Assembly (NCBI GenBank): GCA_020137815.1
Contig: CM035355.1
Span: 7,502,091 to 7,566,090 of the forward strand
Direction: 5' to 3'
From: Hormiphora californensis
Taxonomy: Eukaryota; Ctenophora; Tentaculata; Cydippida; Pleurobrachiidae
Length of the DNA: 64,000 bases
In this document: positions 21,678 through 34,700 of the stretch, piece by piece
Numbering within the stretch: position 1 is the stretch's first letter
Layout: the number at the start of each line of letters is the position of its first letter
Notes under the pieces: model-generated
The model's input: the letters and a program-made list of their open reading frames with translations, nothing else
Databases searched by the model: none
What the model was told of the DNA's origin: nothing
Position numbers and translations under genes: made by a program

Positions 21678-24600
21678 TACAATCGAGGGTACCAGTCAGG
21701 AGTTACATGATTTCCAAATCACTGAATACACAGGGGCGGAGGTATTCGGGCAGGCGTTTACTTGTGGTAACCCTGACAACCAAACGATCCATGGAATGAT
21801 GCAGCTCTTCAACGATAAATCAAAGTGTAAGCTACTGCCAACACACTACTGGTCTGTTTGTGTGTCTGTTTGTGTGTACGCATATAATATATGTTTCTGT
21901 TTGCGTTTGTCTGCGTCTATTAATCTGTTTGTCTGATTTTAATCCCATTCTTCGTATCCTATCAGCGTGTGAAACGTATCGTACCTCTCTTGTATGTTTA
22001 CTGGCCGTACCAACCTCCTTCAACCTTATGGACGTTGTTGAGTTTCTCTCCCCCTACGCACCGACCATCACAGGAATCAGGATCATCCGAGATAGAACTG
22101 CCGATACTTTCATGGTTAGTAACTTAGCACTTGTCTGAAACTTGGGAGGATCGGGGTGGGTCCCACCTACTCTCCCTAAATGTTCTACCAACACTGCACC
22201 ACCTTCCCATCGGGGGGACGGTGAGTTTGGTAGACGATTTAGGAGAGGTAGTAGGACAATAAAGTGCAACACAACTCGTAACATCAACTGCTCACTGCTC
22301 AGGTCCTCCTAAAGTTCATGACAGAGGAAAATGCTGAGGAATTCTTTGACTCACAACACGATAAACCCTATAACATGTTAGAGGAGGATACTGTGTGTCA
22401 TTTAGCATTTGTTAAGGACCTACAGTTTGCTAACTTTGATGTTCACCCTGAGACCCTATCAGCGGGATCTCTGATCGAGTTACCCCCTTGTGCAGTCTGC
22501 TTAGAACGAATGGGTAGGTCACTTGGCTACGAAGCACCATCCCATTCAGATAAAAACACGCCCCATCCCTGCTCTGAGTGCTCATACTAACCCTAATACC
22601 TTCTCCATATGATAAAATCCCTATACATCCTTGGTACTGAAATTACCCCTCTGTTATTATTGCTCTGTATACAATAAAAGGGGTGAATTCGTAACCAAGT
22701 ACATCCTAACCATAATTCCCTAGATGACAGTACAACTGGAATACTGACAGTTCTCTGTAATCACACCTTCCATTGCGAGTGTATGGGGAAGTGCCTAACT
22801 TGTCCTGTCTGCAGATTCCATGCTGTCCCCCCTGAGGCAACTAACCACGTCTGTATGGTGAGTTACACTGCGTGGTTACACTATGTGGTTACACTATGTG
22901 GTTACGAAGTCACCCCTAATACGCTGTGTACCTCCGTGAGCTTTCACGGAGGGGTAATTTCATTACCAAGCGTGGTTACATGTGGTTTAGATAGATATAG
23001 AAGGAGTCAGAGTAGGAAAATATGTTTCTCCATTGATCCAGTTTCCCTTCTATCACCCCCATTATCACTCCCCAACAGGTATGCGGTAACTCTGAGTCGG
23101 AGCGGCTATGGCTATGCCTCATCTGTGGATACGTGGGTTGTGGACGTTATGAGGGGGGTCACGCCCGGGGCCATTTCGAGAGGACAAACCATACCTACTG
23201 TATGGATATTGTGCAGCGGTGTGTATGGGACTACATTGGCGATAACTATGTTCACCGGTTGATTCAGAATAAGACGGATGGGAAACTTGTTGCTGTCTCA
23301 GACTCAGGTTTTACTTCATTTAGGAATATTCCAAGATATATAATAATTTTATTTTCCTATACATCTTCTTCTACTTTCTTTTTTTCGCTCGATCTATTCA
23401 TCTTTGACACTTATCTTCATCTTCAAACTTCCCTCTTCTTCCCAGAGGGTGCCTATGATGAAAAGTTTGAATCTCTGACTCTGGAGTACACGTATCTCCT
23501 AACCAAACAGCTCGAATCTCAGAGGCAGTTCTTTGAAGAGAAACTATCATTTGTTGAAGTTGAGGCCAGTGAGAGGGTCCACGCTTTGGAGGAAGAGGTG
23601 GGTGTGTTCACTTAATTGTTCCATTGTGCAGCCGCTATGATATCTCATTTAGCCACTTTGTCTAATCTAAAAGAGCCAAAAGAAATGTTATACAGTCGGA
23701 CCCCGATTTAGTGGCCCCCGATTTAGTAGCACCCCGATTTAGTGGCAGGATTTTTTCCCCCAAAAATTTTTTTGAATTTTTTTGTGAAATTTTTTTGAAA
23801 ATGTTTCAAAGAACCACCAGCCACGTCCGAATCGTGTTTCGAATCAGTAAATCTTATCGCATGTCCTCCTGCTAATTAGACGGTTCGGAACGAACCGATA
23901 CATGATCCCCATGGGGCCATTGAATCAAAAGTTCACCAAGCGTCAAAATTTCGATTCGATGGGGATCACGTTTCGACATGCGGTAAGATGCACCGATTCG
24001 AAACAGGATTCGGACGTGGCTGGTATACATTTAAAAATTTTTAAAACTTTTACAGTAAGATTGTCAATGCTTTGATCGGTGCTCCGGGGGTGCTCCCCAT
24101 AAATTTTGAGAGAAAAAGTTATTTTGAAATTTTGATACTTCCTCACCCGCTTAGGGTGCCCCAATTCGGCATGGTATCACGTATCGGTTCGTTTCGAACC
24201 CGCTAATTAGACAGGACATCCAGTAAGCTGTACCGATTCGAAACACAAATCGGACGGGCCGGTATAACTTAGAAAATTTTTCACAATTTTTTTGAAAAAA
24301 TTATTTTATAGTTTTCTATTTCTAATCAGAAATAATCATGTCATCAATACATAAATATTGCATATAACAGTTAGAGGTGTCTTTAGTTTTAGTATAGCAT
24401 TTTGGGCATAAAATAGGTTTTTATGGGCCAAATATGGCTCACCTCGATTTAGTGGCACCCCGATTTAGTGGCAGGATTTTTCCCCCCGAGGATGCCACTA
24501 AATCGGGGTCCGACTGTAGTTCTTATAATATCTGACTGGTAAACTGCTGCTAACCAGGTTTTCTTGTAGATTTTGAGGTTAAAAGCAGAAAAAGGAGGTG

Positions 24601-27424
24601 TGGTGGAGGATTCAGCAAAACAAATTGAGGCGGAGAAGAAGAAAACACAGAAAAGGGGCGAGAAAATGAATGTGAAAATGACAGAGTTTAGGAAGGAACT
24701 GGATTTGGAACGGGAGTTAAATAGTCAATTACAGGTAGCTATGAGTTTTTGTATTTTGACAATTTACAAGCTCCGCAGCTTTCCCTCGCAGTACTTTATC
24801 GCCCTCTCACCCCATTAGGGTCTGAAGCCCCGTGCCTCATTTGTGGTAGGCGGACTCTAGTGCTAACGGACTCTATATCTAAACCCAAGGAGGACTCCAT
24901 ATATCTAACCCTAACCTTTACACTAACCCCTAAATTCGAACCCAAATAACGGTCCTAAGTTAGGAGTCACTCCTAACACTTCTAAATGAGTATAGAGGCA
25001 CAGCAAACTCTCGTTTCCGGCCTAACGGCCGAAATCTCGAGTTCGCTTTTCGTGATTCTAGCACTAGATTCCGCTTACCCTCATTTGTACACTGGGCAGG
25101 TCGGTAGAACTTCGACAGAATTTAGGGTAGGTCAATTTAGGGTAGGTCTGAATTTAGGGTAGGTCTGAATTTAGGGTAGGTCTGAATTTAGGGTAGGTCT
25201 GAATTTAGGGTAGGTCTGAATTTAAGGTAGGTCTGAATTTAGGGTAGGTCTGAATTTAGGGTAAGTCCGTAACGTATCGTTTATCAAATCATTGCAATTC
25301 GAGATTAGGTTCTGATTAGGTCGCTGAACCGCGTCCCGTATCTCGTATCAACTCATTGCAATTCGATATTAGTCACCAATTAGGTCGCTGAACCACGTCC
25401 CGTATCTCGTATCAACTCATTGAAATTCGAGGTTAGACACAGATTAGGTCGCTGAAGCACGTCCCGTATCTCGTATCAACTCATTGCACTTCCATCTTAG
25501 TCACCGACACTAAGTACTATGTACTTAAAGTAGTTGAACTGAGTTAGGTCGGTAGACTTTGTTCCGTATCGAATCAAATGAAATTAGGACTGTTTGACTG
25601 TTCACTGATTAGTTTATGCACGTAGACTTTAAGAGTTCCATCCTGAGTTGAAACCTGTTTAAGAAGAAAAAAATTCGTTTGCCATCTAATTTGTGTCTAA
25701 CCTCGAATTGTAATGATTTGATACAAGATACGGGACGTGGTTCAGTGACCTAATCTGTGTCTAACCTCGAATTTCAATAATGTTGATACGAGATACGGGA
25801 CGCTGTTCAGCGACCCAATCGGTGACTAAGATCGAATTGAAATGAGTTGATACGAGATATGGGACGTGTTTCAGGGACCTAATTTGTGTCTAACCTCGAA
25901 TTTCAATGAGTTGACACGAGATACGGGACGTGGTTCAGCGACCTAATCGGTGGCTAAGATCGAATTGAAATGAGTTGATACGAGATACGGGACGCGGTTT
26001 AGCGACCTAATCAGAACCTAATGTCGAATTGCAATGCTTTGATAAACGATACATTACGGACCTACCTTAAATTCAGACCTACCCTAAATTCAGACCTACC
26101 CTAAATTCAGACCTACCCTAAATTCAGACCTACCCTAAATTCAGACCTACCCTAAATTCAGACCTACCCTAAATTGACCTAGGGTAAACCGGGGCAATTC
26201 GAACAACCGGGGCAATTCGAACATAGTACTGCCCGTCTCTCACCTAGTTAAGCTATCATAATGACGTCATCCTATCTCCAGAAGAAAACTGCTCGTTCGA
26301 GCCTGCCCGTTACCACTAAATAGGCTCTAGATCCGGTTTAAGTTGGTCAATTTCCGATTTGAAAAAACCAGCTGAAAGCTAATAATATCAGCTTTCAGAT
26401 GGTATAAAAATTATTTAAATATTCGCACGTTTTCATTCCAAATTCTGGTAAATTAAGATTACCGGGGCAATTCGAACAACCGGGGCAATTCGAACATGGG
26501 CAATTTGGTTAACACACCGGGGCAATTTGGTTAACTCCCGGGCCAATGATGTGCAGTTCTTTGTACCACGTGATCACGCGTGATACCGGGGCAATTCGAG
26601 CAAGAACGACCAGCGTGTAGATTGCGTGTAGATTACATTGTTCGAATTGCCCCCACCTCTAACAACACCAGGCGGGAATCTTCTTCTGGTGTTGTGAGGA
26701 CGTTCACGTGACTCCCACGTGACGAAATAAAGCACTCCTATTGGTGATGCTCGAATTGCCCCGGTACCAATTTTTCCGACCAAAATTTTTCAATTAGTTA
26801 TTTAGTTAAGTAAATGATGGTCCCTATAGTTGAAATTTATCTTATTTGAAAGATAAAATAATGAACTTTAATCCTATATAATTTTTTTCATTGTATCTTT
26901 TTTTAAATGGGAGTGAGAACCGATTAAGTAAAAAGTTAACCATTTTGCCCCGGTTTACCCTACCCTAAATTCTGTCGAAGTTCTACCGACCTGCCGTACA
27001 CTGTCAGACACTAACCCCCATCCTCTCCTAGGAAAACCAGGCAGCATTGCGAGTACAACTCTCAAAGTTGGAGGCAGGTCTAAAACAGAAGGAGGAGATA
27101 CATGAGAGGGAGAAGGAATCCCTGCAAGAGCACATACAGGATCTGATGTTCCATATCCAGGTTCGAACAGGAGGGGTGTAACATTATCACGCCCTGCATC
27201 CCTTCTTTTCTTTTTCCTATTCCTTTACATGAGCTTAATAACTCAGGGCTGGTTTTGCATTTGTTTTTGCACCAACAACCACTTTCTTCCCCGTTCAGTC
27301 AAAAGAAGCGATAGAGAACAGTCCGTATAAGGGAGAGATAGTGGATGGTCAACTGCAAACTGCATCGCCATCCTCCTCTCGAGCGGACCAGACACCAAAG
27401 AAAAGAGGCCACAAGAAGAAATGA
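21678..27424 (+). CDS. BRAP: BRCA1-associated protein (BRAP/IMP) E3 ligase
   Basis: RING E3 ligase that in mammals dampens Ras-MAPK scaffolding and retains NLS proteins in the cytoplasm. Exons (plus, approximate): 21678-21829, 21966-22113 and 22302-22511 (BRAP2 RRM-like domain: [51 protein letters not shown]), 22511 into 22722-22858 ([30 protein letters not shown]), 23080-23307 (UBP zinc finger: [40 protein letters not shown]), 23447-23597, 24570-24735 and 27031-27160 (coiled coil), 27299-27424 (basic tail ending KKRGHKKK). Domain order and tail match BRAP. The extreme N-terminal exon was not found. Two transposon clusters enlarge the coiled-coil introns to 1.0 and 2.3 kb. Confidence 0.9.
23693..24516. 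mobile_element. TIR element, CAGTCGGACCCCGATTTA family, copy 2, with nested palindrome
   Basis: Same termini and TA flanks as the 172-bp copy at 4137, but 824 bp long. An inner inverted repeat at about 23820-24024 (CCAGCCACGTCCGAATC / GATTCGGACGTGGCTGG) looks like a second element inserted into the first; a diverged partial copy of it follows to about 24265. No transposase frame visible. Confidence 0.8.
25095..26995. mobile_element. foldback element with tandem-repeat arms, 8-bp target duplication
   Basis: Ends GGCAGGTCGGTAGAACTTCG and its reverse complement, flanked by the exact 8-bp repeat GTACACTG (25087-25094 and 26996-27003). Each arm has an outer array of a 17-bp unit (TAGGGTAGGTCTGAATT) and an inner array of about 72 bp (containing CGTCCCGTATCTCGTATCAA); the right arm carries them inverted. 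It is interrupted by the 779-bp element at 26182, so the original length was about 1.12 kb. It lies in a BRAP intron and ends only about 30 bp before the next exon. Confidence 0.85.
26182..26960. mobile_element. 779-bp TA-target TIR element nested in the foldback
   Basis: Terminal repeats GGGTAAACCGGGGCAA and TTGCCCCGGTTTACCC, with TA on each side. The interior repeats CCGGGGCAATTCGAAC near both ends. Removing it plus one TA restores an exact reverse complement of the opposite foldback arm. No transposase frame visible, so nonautonomous. Confidence 0.88.
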
Positions 27425-28135
27425 ATTGATGTATCACAAGGACTGAGAAGATAATGATATATATACCCTGCTAACTTAAATAATGCGCCAGTGGCGAGAA
27501 GTCCCACTAGCGCGCTCTCAGTAAACAGCCAGTCCAGCGGCAGATTATTTCCCACTGGCAGGTTATTTATTTTTAATTCCTACGTAACATTCAAAGTGTG
27601 TGTAAATGATCAGTTCTTACTAAAATACAGAGGGAACACTATGTGCAACACTTACACACTACATTGGAGAGAAAGAAAGGACACATTCCGTCAATTACTC
27701 TCTCTTTATCTCCCCTTTTGTCTCACTATCTCTTTCTCTGTGTTATTTGTGACATGCCCCTTATCAGGCTATTTCTTTCACTCTCTTTCCTTAGCAACTG
27801 CTTAGTAACTGTTACCAAACAGTGTACACTCAATTGTGACGTGTTTTTAACTATTTCTCAGTTCTCTTTGTGTGTTTTGATTAGTGTTCTCTCTCTTGTT
27901 GGTGTGTAATACTTGAAATAAACAACTAAAGCAGGGTATATAACCCATAAACTCTGACCACTGGCACGTTATAGGTTTAAACCCCTCCGCCTCTCCCTCG
28001 GCTCCGCCTCGGGATCGTCGTCGTGATTTAAACCAGTTTATCCGCCAGCGGCGGATAAACTCCAGCTAACTTCTCCCAGCGGCGCGCTGGGAGAAAGTTA
28101 TCTGAAATAACGCGCCAGTGGCCAGAGTTTATGCC
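27425..28135. mobile_element. spacer after BRAP containing a palindromic MITE (27948-28135)
   Basis: CT-rich 3' flank of BRAP, then an element whose ends pair almost perfectly (CATAAACTCTG, CCACTGGC and CGTTAT against ATAACG, GCCAGTGG and CAGAGTTTATG), with an inner hairpin AACTTCTCCCAGC / GCTGGGAGAAAGTT. Related motifs (GCGCCAGTGGCGAGAAG) recur near 27485, so a second, decayed copy may be there. Target duplication not resolved. Confidence 0.6.
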
Positions 28136-28732
28136 TCATTTAAATTGATGTTGTTTTTTGTACGTAATATTCCAGTCACATTTTGCCCCAACCTTGAACA
28201 GCGAGTTGTCATGTTGGTAGCGCGCGGTGTGATAAAATGTAGGTACCTTCGCGCGGGAGTAGGGAGATTTTCTGCGTTCCACTTTAACAGATGAATTCTT
28301 CTTGGCGTTAAGAGCAGTTCATCCTCTTTGAGATGATACAATAAATAAACAAGGTTTGATTGTCCGTTTAATCTAAGCCAATGTCCACAATCCACATGAC
28401 TGACCAGCCGATAGCCGGATATCCACACTCCGGGTCAATAGCGCGCGCTTTGGAGAACCCGCGCCAAAAGTAGGGGTGTTCTCGCCAGATGGAAGGAGAT
28501 GCGCGTTACATTCCTGTCACCAGAGAAACAGTGCCCTGTGGAACAAATTACAACATCGGCCTAAAAGGATCGGTGTGAATATACATCCGATTAATTGACC
28601 GGTATTGTATTTAGCAAAACGCGTCTTTTTAAGTGGTTTTAAAATCTTAATCCACTTACAAAATTCACATCTCAATTTACAAACACAATTCAATATCTCT
28701 GAAATTAAAAACACAAATCACAATCTAAGGAA

Positions 28733-31700
28733 TTAACCGATTGGCGAGAGTCTCATTTGATCTAGCGTAAACTCAGCGGCTTCTAGAGATCCTTCGACCC
28801 ACCCCTGGAACTCACTCCATGCCTCGTTACTGACAAACAAGTTGTGTTTGTCAAACGGTCGTGACAACTTCTTCCGTAGTTTTCTGAAAATGATGGAGAT
28901 GGGTAAAATGAAAACCGACATCCCGATGATTTGCCATTTCCCGATTAACTATAGACAGATAAATTCCGGTTTTAATATCTTAACTAGACAGATAAAATCC
29001 GGTGTTAATCTCTCTCACCTATCGTCACACCCGGGTCTCCACTGGTGTATTGCCACGGGATTGGAAGGGCACTCATGGTCACATCCCCAGCAGGTATAAC
29101 TAGTTAGCAGGGGCCAGGGGACATTGTCAACATTAAACAGCTCTCCAAGCTGGAATAGCGCCTCCTTGACAACCGCATTCGAAGCGGGTGTGAACTGGTT
29201 TTTGTACTGAGTCTGCGGGAGAATGGATGTTAATTATCATCTTTGATTGTGGTACTATAATAGATCACCTAGCTACAAAAAAAACATAAACATTTGAAAA
29301 ACTAAAGATCATAATGTGGAACAACACTGAAGACCAAGAACCGACCGAATCAGGAAATACTGGTCCCTAATTGGCTGATAACCAGTCACGTGACCTACAT
29401 AACGAGTTCTGATTGGTTGTTTACTTGTTTCGGTCGTTTCCTGCTGAAGACATACCTGAAGTTTAGAAGAGAAAAGAACAGAGATAGACTGAAGTTGCGA
29501 CCAAAATGCACTATTACTCTTGTCGCAGTAGATTGTCAGGGCCGCAGTGGCAGGGAGGGATGTCCGAGTATTGGGCGTGCTGTACCAGGGGTAAACCATT
29601 GATAATGGGAGGGAGGTGATATTGTTGCCGTAGAGTATCTTGCCCGGGATTGGAGCTAGATGGGGGAGTTGTTATAGGGTGGAGTATTGTTTAGTTTTCA
29701 TTTCTCTCACTCTCTCGCTGTCACTGTCACTGGCATGCACTGTGGCTGTCATGCACTCTCACTCTCACTCTCTATTTCTCTCTCCATCTCTCTCACTCAC
29801 AGTAATCATTCCACCAAGCCCGATTGAAGTACAGGTTGATCTTGGTCATGTTGACATCGGTAACAGAGTTGTAACGGGCCTTCAACTTTTCCAATTCTGG
29901 AAATGGCACATCCTGAAATTAAAGTTGGGTTTTAATACATAGAAAAACCTATCAGGGGGAGGCTAAGTGACCTAAAATAAATTATCTAATTGAGAGAAAA
30001 TTTGAGAAATTTTAGGTAGAAGCATTCGGAGCCAGCGGAGGATGAGGTTCCTTGTTTCGCCTGCTTTCATCAGGTATTTCGCCTAGCTTGTATTTATTTT
30101 CTTTTGGTTCTGTTTTACCGCTCATGGTAAGGTTTTTATTGGCATTTTATAGCATTTTTTCGAGTGAAGCACGAGTGGAAATGATATTTACAGACATTTT
30201 CTACCATCTAATGTGGACGTTTTTCCATCTATATCAGTCTGTTATCTCATCTGGACAGTTATGTGAGCCGAGAGTGTTTAAATCAGTTTAATTCAGTGTT
30301 TTGGGTCTACCATTTTTTGATATACGTCTTTAAGTAACCGCTCAGATCGCCTCTCAGTGTCAGTGTCAGTTCTACTACACTGGCCCTGTGAGGTAAGGGC
30401 GGCATATAAATAATAATAATAATATTCAAACTTATATCCTGCCCATATTCTACAGGGACAGCAGAGCTTTACAGATGCTGTCACTGGAGGAAACTCAGAG
30501 CAGTTAACTAACTCTTAACCCAAAAATAGAGACTCAAACAAAAAAACGGTGGAAAAATCCAAATTATCCGGCTCACATAAGTGGAAAACAGATTAGGCTC
30601 ATAACAGACCAAAATAGAAAAAACTCGGAAAAAGGCCACAGGATATATGTCACCACTGTCACTTCATCACTCCAAATATAGACACAGATCAAATGTTCAG
30701 ACAACAGATTCTGAACAACTGGATAACTGAAAATCGGAATAAAATTACACACTCGTGCTTCACTCATGCTGCAAACCCATCGAATAAAGATCAGTTAAAA
30801 ACTTGTCACGAGGTAAGATACAGACCTAAGTACAATACTTACGCTAGACAGTACAGCGGGATGGGAGGAGTAGGTACCGAGAAAAGATGAAGGCTGGAAA
30901 AAGGAAAAACAACCGAAACTAGCCTGATCCAAAGGCATCCACAAACAATCTTGTCTTTAACCCCGTTTTGAAAGATTCCACAGCAGGCCGAGATCGCAAC
31001 TCAAGGGGGAGTGCATTCCACAGATCTGGCAGGAGAACAGATGGTCTCCTTTTCCTCAGTTTAGAATTTGCATTAATGCTCGACAGCTTCGGGTACTGGA
31101 GCTTATAAGGGTCTGGAACAGCAGTCGATCTGGTACGGCAAGTAACATCAACGATATCTGTAGGTATTTGCTCAATGAGGTAATCTGGAGCACTTCCATG
31201 TACAATCTTATAGGCCATGAGACAGGCCTTAAAGATCACCCGTTGCTCCACAGGGAGAATGTGGGTTTCTCTCATGTAAGGGAGGTAGTCCTCTTGATGA
31301 CCGTGGAGTCCATAGATAAACCTTATACAAGAGTTGAGCACTTTCTGTAACCGAGAGATGAGCTTCATTGGCAAACCTCCGTAGAGGACATTGCAGTAAT
31401 CCAAGCGGGATATAACCAGCTGCTTAACAAGAAGGATTCTGGTAGAGAAGTCCAGGCATCGGTGGACTTGCCATAAATTCCTCAGTAGCATTCCACAGTT
31501 TCTTCTGACACTGTTCACCTGACGTTCCAATGTCAGGTTCTCATCCATATAAATACCCAGAGTCTTTCCGGTAGTACCTGTGAAGTCAACTGGGTAGATA
31601 TCTGCATCCCCAAACCTAATACAGGGCTCAAAAGCCAGCTTGTCAATGGCACTGCTCTTCCCTAGAAGAAGGAGCTCCGTCTTCGACTCATTACACTTCA

Positions 31701-34700
31701 GCCAATGCTGAACCATCCAAGTCTTGATCTGATCAAGACACTCTTCAACTTTCCTCCTCGTGATACTCCATCCACTTTCATCAAGAGGGACTAGACTCAC
31801 ATAGATTTGAGAGTCATCCGCATAGAGTTTGATTTTGAGTCCATACTTGTGTACCAGATCCTGTAGTTCCTCAACATATAAAAGAAACAAAACCGGTCCG
31901 AGAAGGGACCCTTGTGGCACTCCACAAATCAAGTAGATAATCTTCGATAGTTCTCCTCTAACGTTGACTCTGAAGTTCCTCAGTCCAAGATAGCTAGTAA
32001 ACCACTTGAGTGCTGTTCCTCTTATTCCAAATCTCCTTCTCAAAACATCCACAAGTTTAGCATGGTCAACCGTGTCGAACGCTGCACTCATGTCCAAAAG
32101 GAGTAGAGCTACAACATTTCCCTTATCCATCTCCTGCAGTAGATCATCAAACATCCCCATGAGTAGAGTTTCACAGGAATGACCAACTCTATATCCTGAC
32201 TGGTGAGAGTTGAGTAGGTCATTTTCATTCAGAGCCTGATTCAGTTGATCAAGGACAACTTTCTCTAGAACCTTAGAGACAAAGGGAAGGTTAGACACAG
32301 GACGGTAGTTGGAAAGGCTATCACGATCACCATAGGGGTTCTTGATGGTTGGAAAAACCAGTGCTTGCTGGAACAATTCTGGAACAATACCTTGACGGAT
32401 AGAAGAATTGATAATCTTAGTAAAGAGTGGAGCAAAAACTTCCACGCACTCTTTGATCAACCATGTCGGTATAAGATCAAGATCACACGTTTTATCCGAC
32501 ATATTCTTAATGATCCTCTTCATCTCATCCTCAGAGACTTCCCTGAATTCCTCAAGAATACAATCCTTATCCAGGTCCACAAGAGAGTCCACATCCTCCG
32601 CAGGAAAGTCCACATCTGCCTTCACTGAGTTCCTGATTTTTTCCACTTTTCCAGTAAAGAAGTCCGCAAAATCCTCGGCCAGTTTACGATCACAATCCAC
32701 ATCCGGCAACAACACCTCACTGTTTCCAAGTAGTCGATTTAGTTTCCTCTGTAACGCTTTGGAATCCCCTTTTGATTCTTCAAGATCTTCTTTCAGATAG
32801 TTAGTCCTCGCTTCCTTATCAACTCTACTAAACATCTTCTTCATCACGTTATACTGCATCTTCGTAACAGGCGTCTTCTTGCTTCTCCAAGTCCTCTCCG
32901 CAGTCCGACGTCTTCTTAGCGCATCCCTGACATCATCATTGTCTCTCCACGGGCGAACCTTTTTCACTTTCTTTCTTCTCTTCAAAGGGACAAAACTATC
33001 TACTAACTCCTTCAGTTCTCTTTCATAGATCTCAAACAAATCATCTGGGGAATCCAAATCAAACCGTCCTTCAAGGCCACTTCCTCTGAGGGCCTTCATG
33101 AACAATACCGGGTCCACTGATTTAAAGTCTCTGTAGGTGTTAACTCGATCCCGTTGCTGTAGGTTTCCAACCTTAGTCTCCAGTACGACTTCACTCAGAA
33201 CAAGAAAATGGTCAGACTCTGTTCCCTCAGGATGTATTTCCACAGATTTAACTTTCTCCTCTACCTCCTTTGGACATATAACCAGGTCAAGAGTGCCTCC
33301 ACGGTTGTGTGTTGGTTGCCTGGGGACAAGCTGAGAAAACTCATGTGAGTCCAGGAGTTCAGCAAGCTTCTTAGTGTAGAAGTTGTCCCTATCCTGCCAT
33401 TGAAAGTTAAAGTCTCCCATAATAAGGGGAAGACCAGTCTTCAATACTAGCTCTGAGAGATAGTCTGTGAATTCCTCTAGGAACTTCGCTTCAGTGAACC
33501 TAGCTTTACCGGTATAGGGCGGTCTGTAAACATTACATATCCGAGTAAGGTCCATTCCATTACCAATTAAAATCTCCTGAATCTGGAACGATTTAAATTT
33601 CCTCACTGGTGGTAGTTTCATCTTAACTCCATCCCTGTAGAGTATCCCAATACCGCCTCCTGCCCTCTCCGCCCTAGGGGATGAGAAAATATTCCAGCCA
33701 TAGTCTCTTATCTCCTGAAGTTTCGCGGTATCACTAGTCTTCAAGTAGGTTTCCTGAATCAGACAGATATCACATTCCATGTCTTCAAGATGCGCTATAA
33801 CCCCAGACGTTTTATTCATTATCGAGTGCACATTTAGTGTGCCAACACGCCACGTCTCTTTACCTTCAGTTCCTCCCACGCCCTCGTCAGATAAGCGTTT
33901 TTTCTCTCCTTACTGACACCACTTGTGTTTTCCATCAGTCTTCCTCGAGCATTAACATAATGCGGACACAAGTTACTTGATGCTGGATGGGATTTCGCAT
34001 ACTTCTTGTCATCCTTACTACCTCCAACATCACAGTTTACACACTTCATCCGATTGAGTTCATTCCCACTCTTCGCCCTACATTGTCTGGTGTCATGATC
34101 TCCTGCACAGAAGGCACAGGTGGCGCTTTTATCTTTACTCGGACAATAGACAGATCCAGCTACGTGTCCATAACGCTGGCAGTGGAAACACTGAGTAACG
34201 TAGAATCTGTCCTTCACAATGTGCTGTCTTAACTTCAGGAAAATCCTATCTCGATTATCAGCAATGGCTTCTCGTATATCAGGTGTAACCTTGAGCACCG
34301 CATACCTCCCAGCAGTGTTAACATGAATGACACTGACAGCTTGCCCAGACTCATATAGCCTCTTCACCACTTCATTCTTATCACTCAAGATGGCGTCCAA
34401 TAGCACCTCTTTGTTCAACAGGTCATGGTCCAGATCGGAAATCAATACCCGAGGATCCATCTTCTTCTGCTTCTCAACAAACGGAGTAACATTCAGAAAC
34501 GGGGACAGCACTTTCTCTGCTTCTTTGAGGTCGTCATCAGTTGCAAAAAACAACTGAGTGCCCTTCCTGTTCACCGAAGTGTCCAAGACGGGGATGTTCT
34601 TCAGAGCTTTCACGACCTTCGGTTTCACTACCATTTTCCACTTCTCCTCACACATTGGTGTCACTCCTTCCTCATTGCTGTCTTTGATGCTCATATACCG

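Noticed and set aside
25128-26180. CRISPR-like direct repeats
   Set aside because: The repeats are contiguous tandem units in inverted arms of a transposon in a eukaryotic intron; no spacers.
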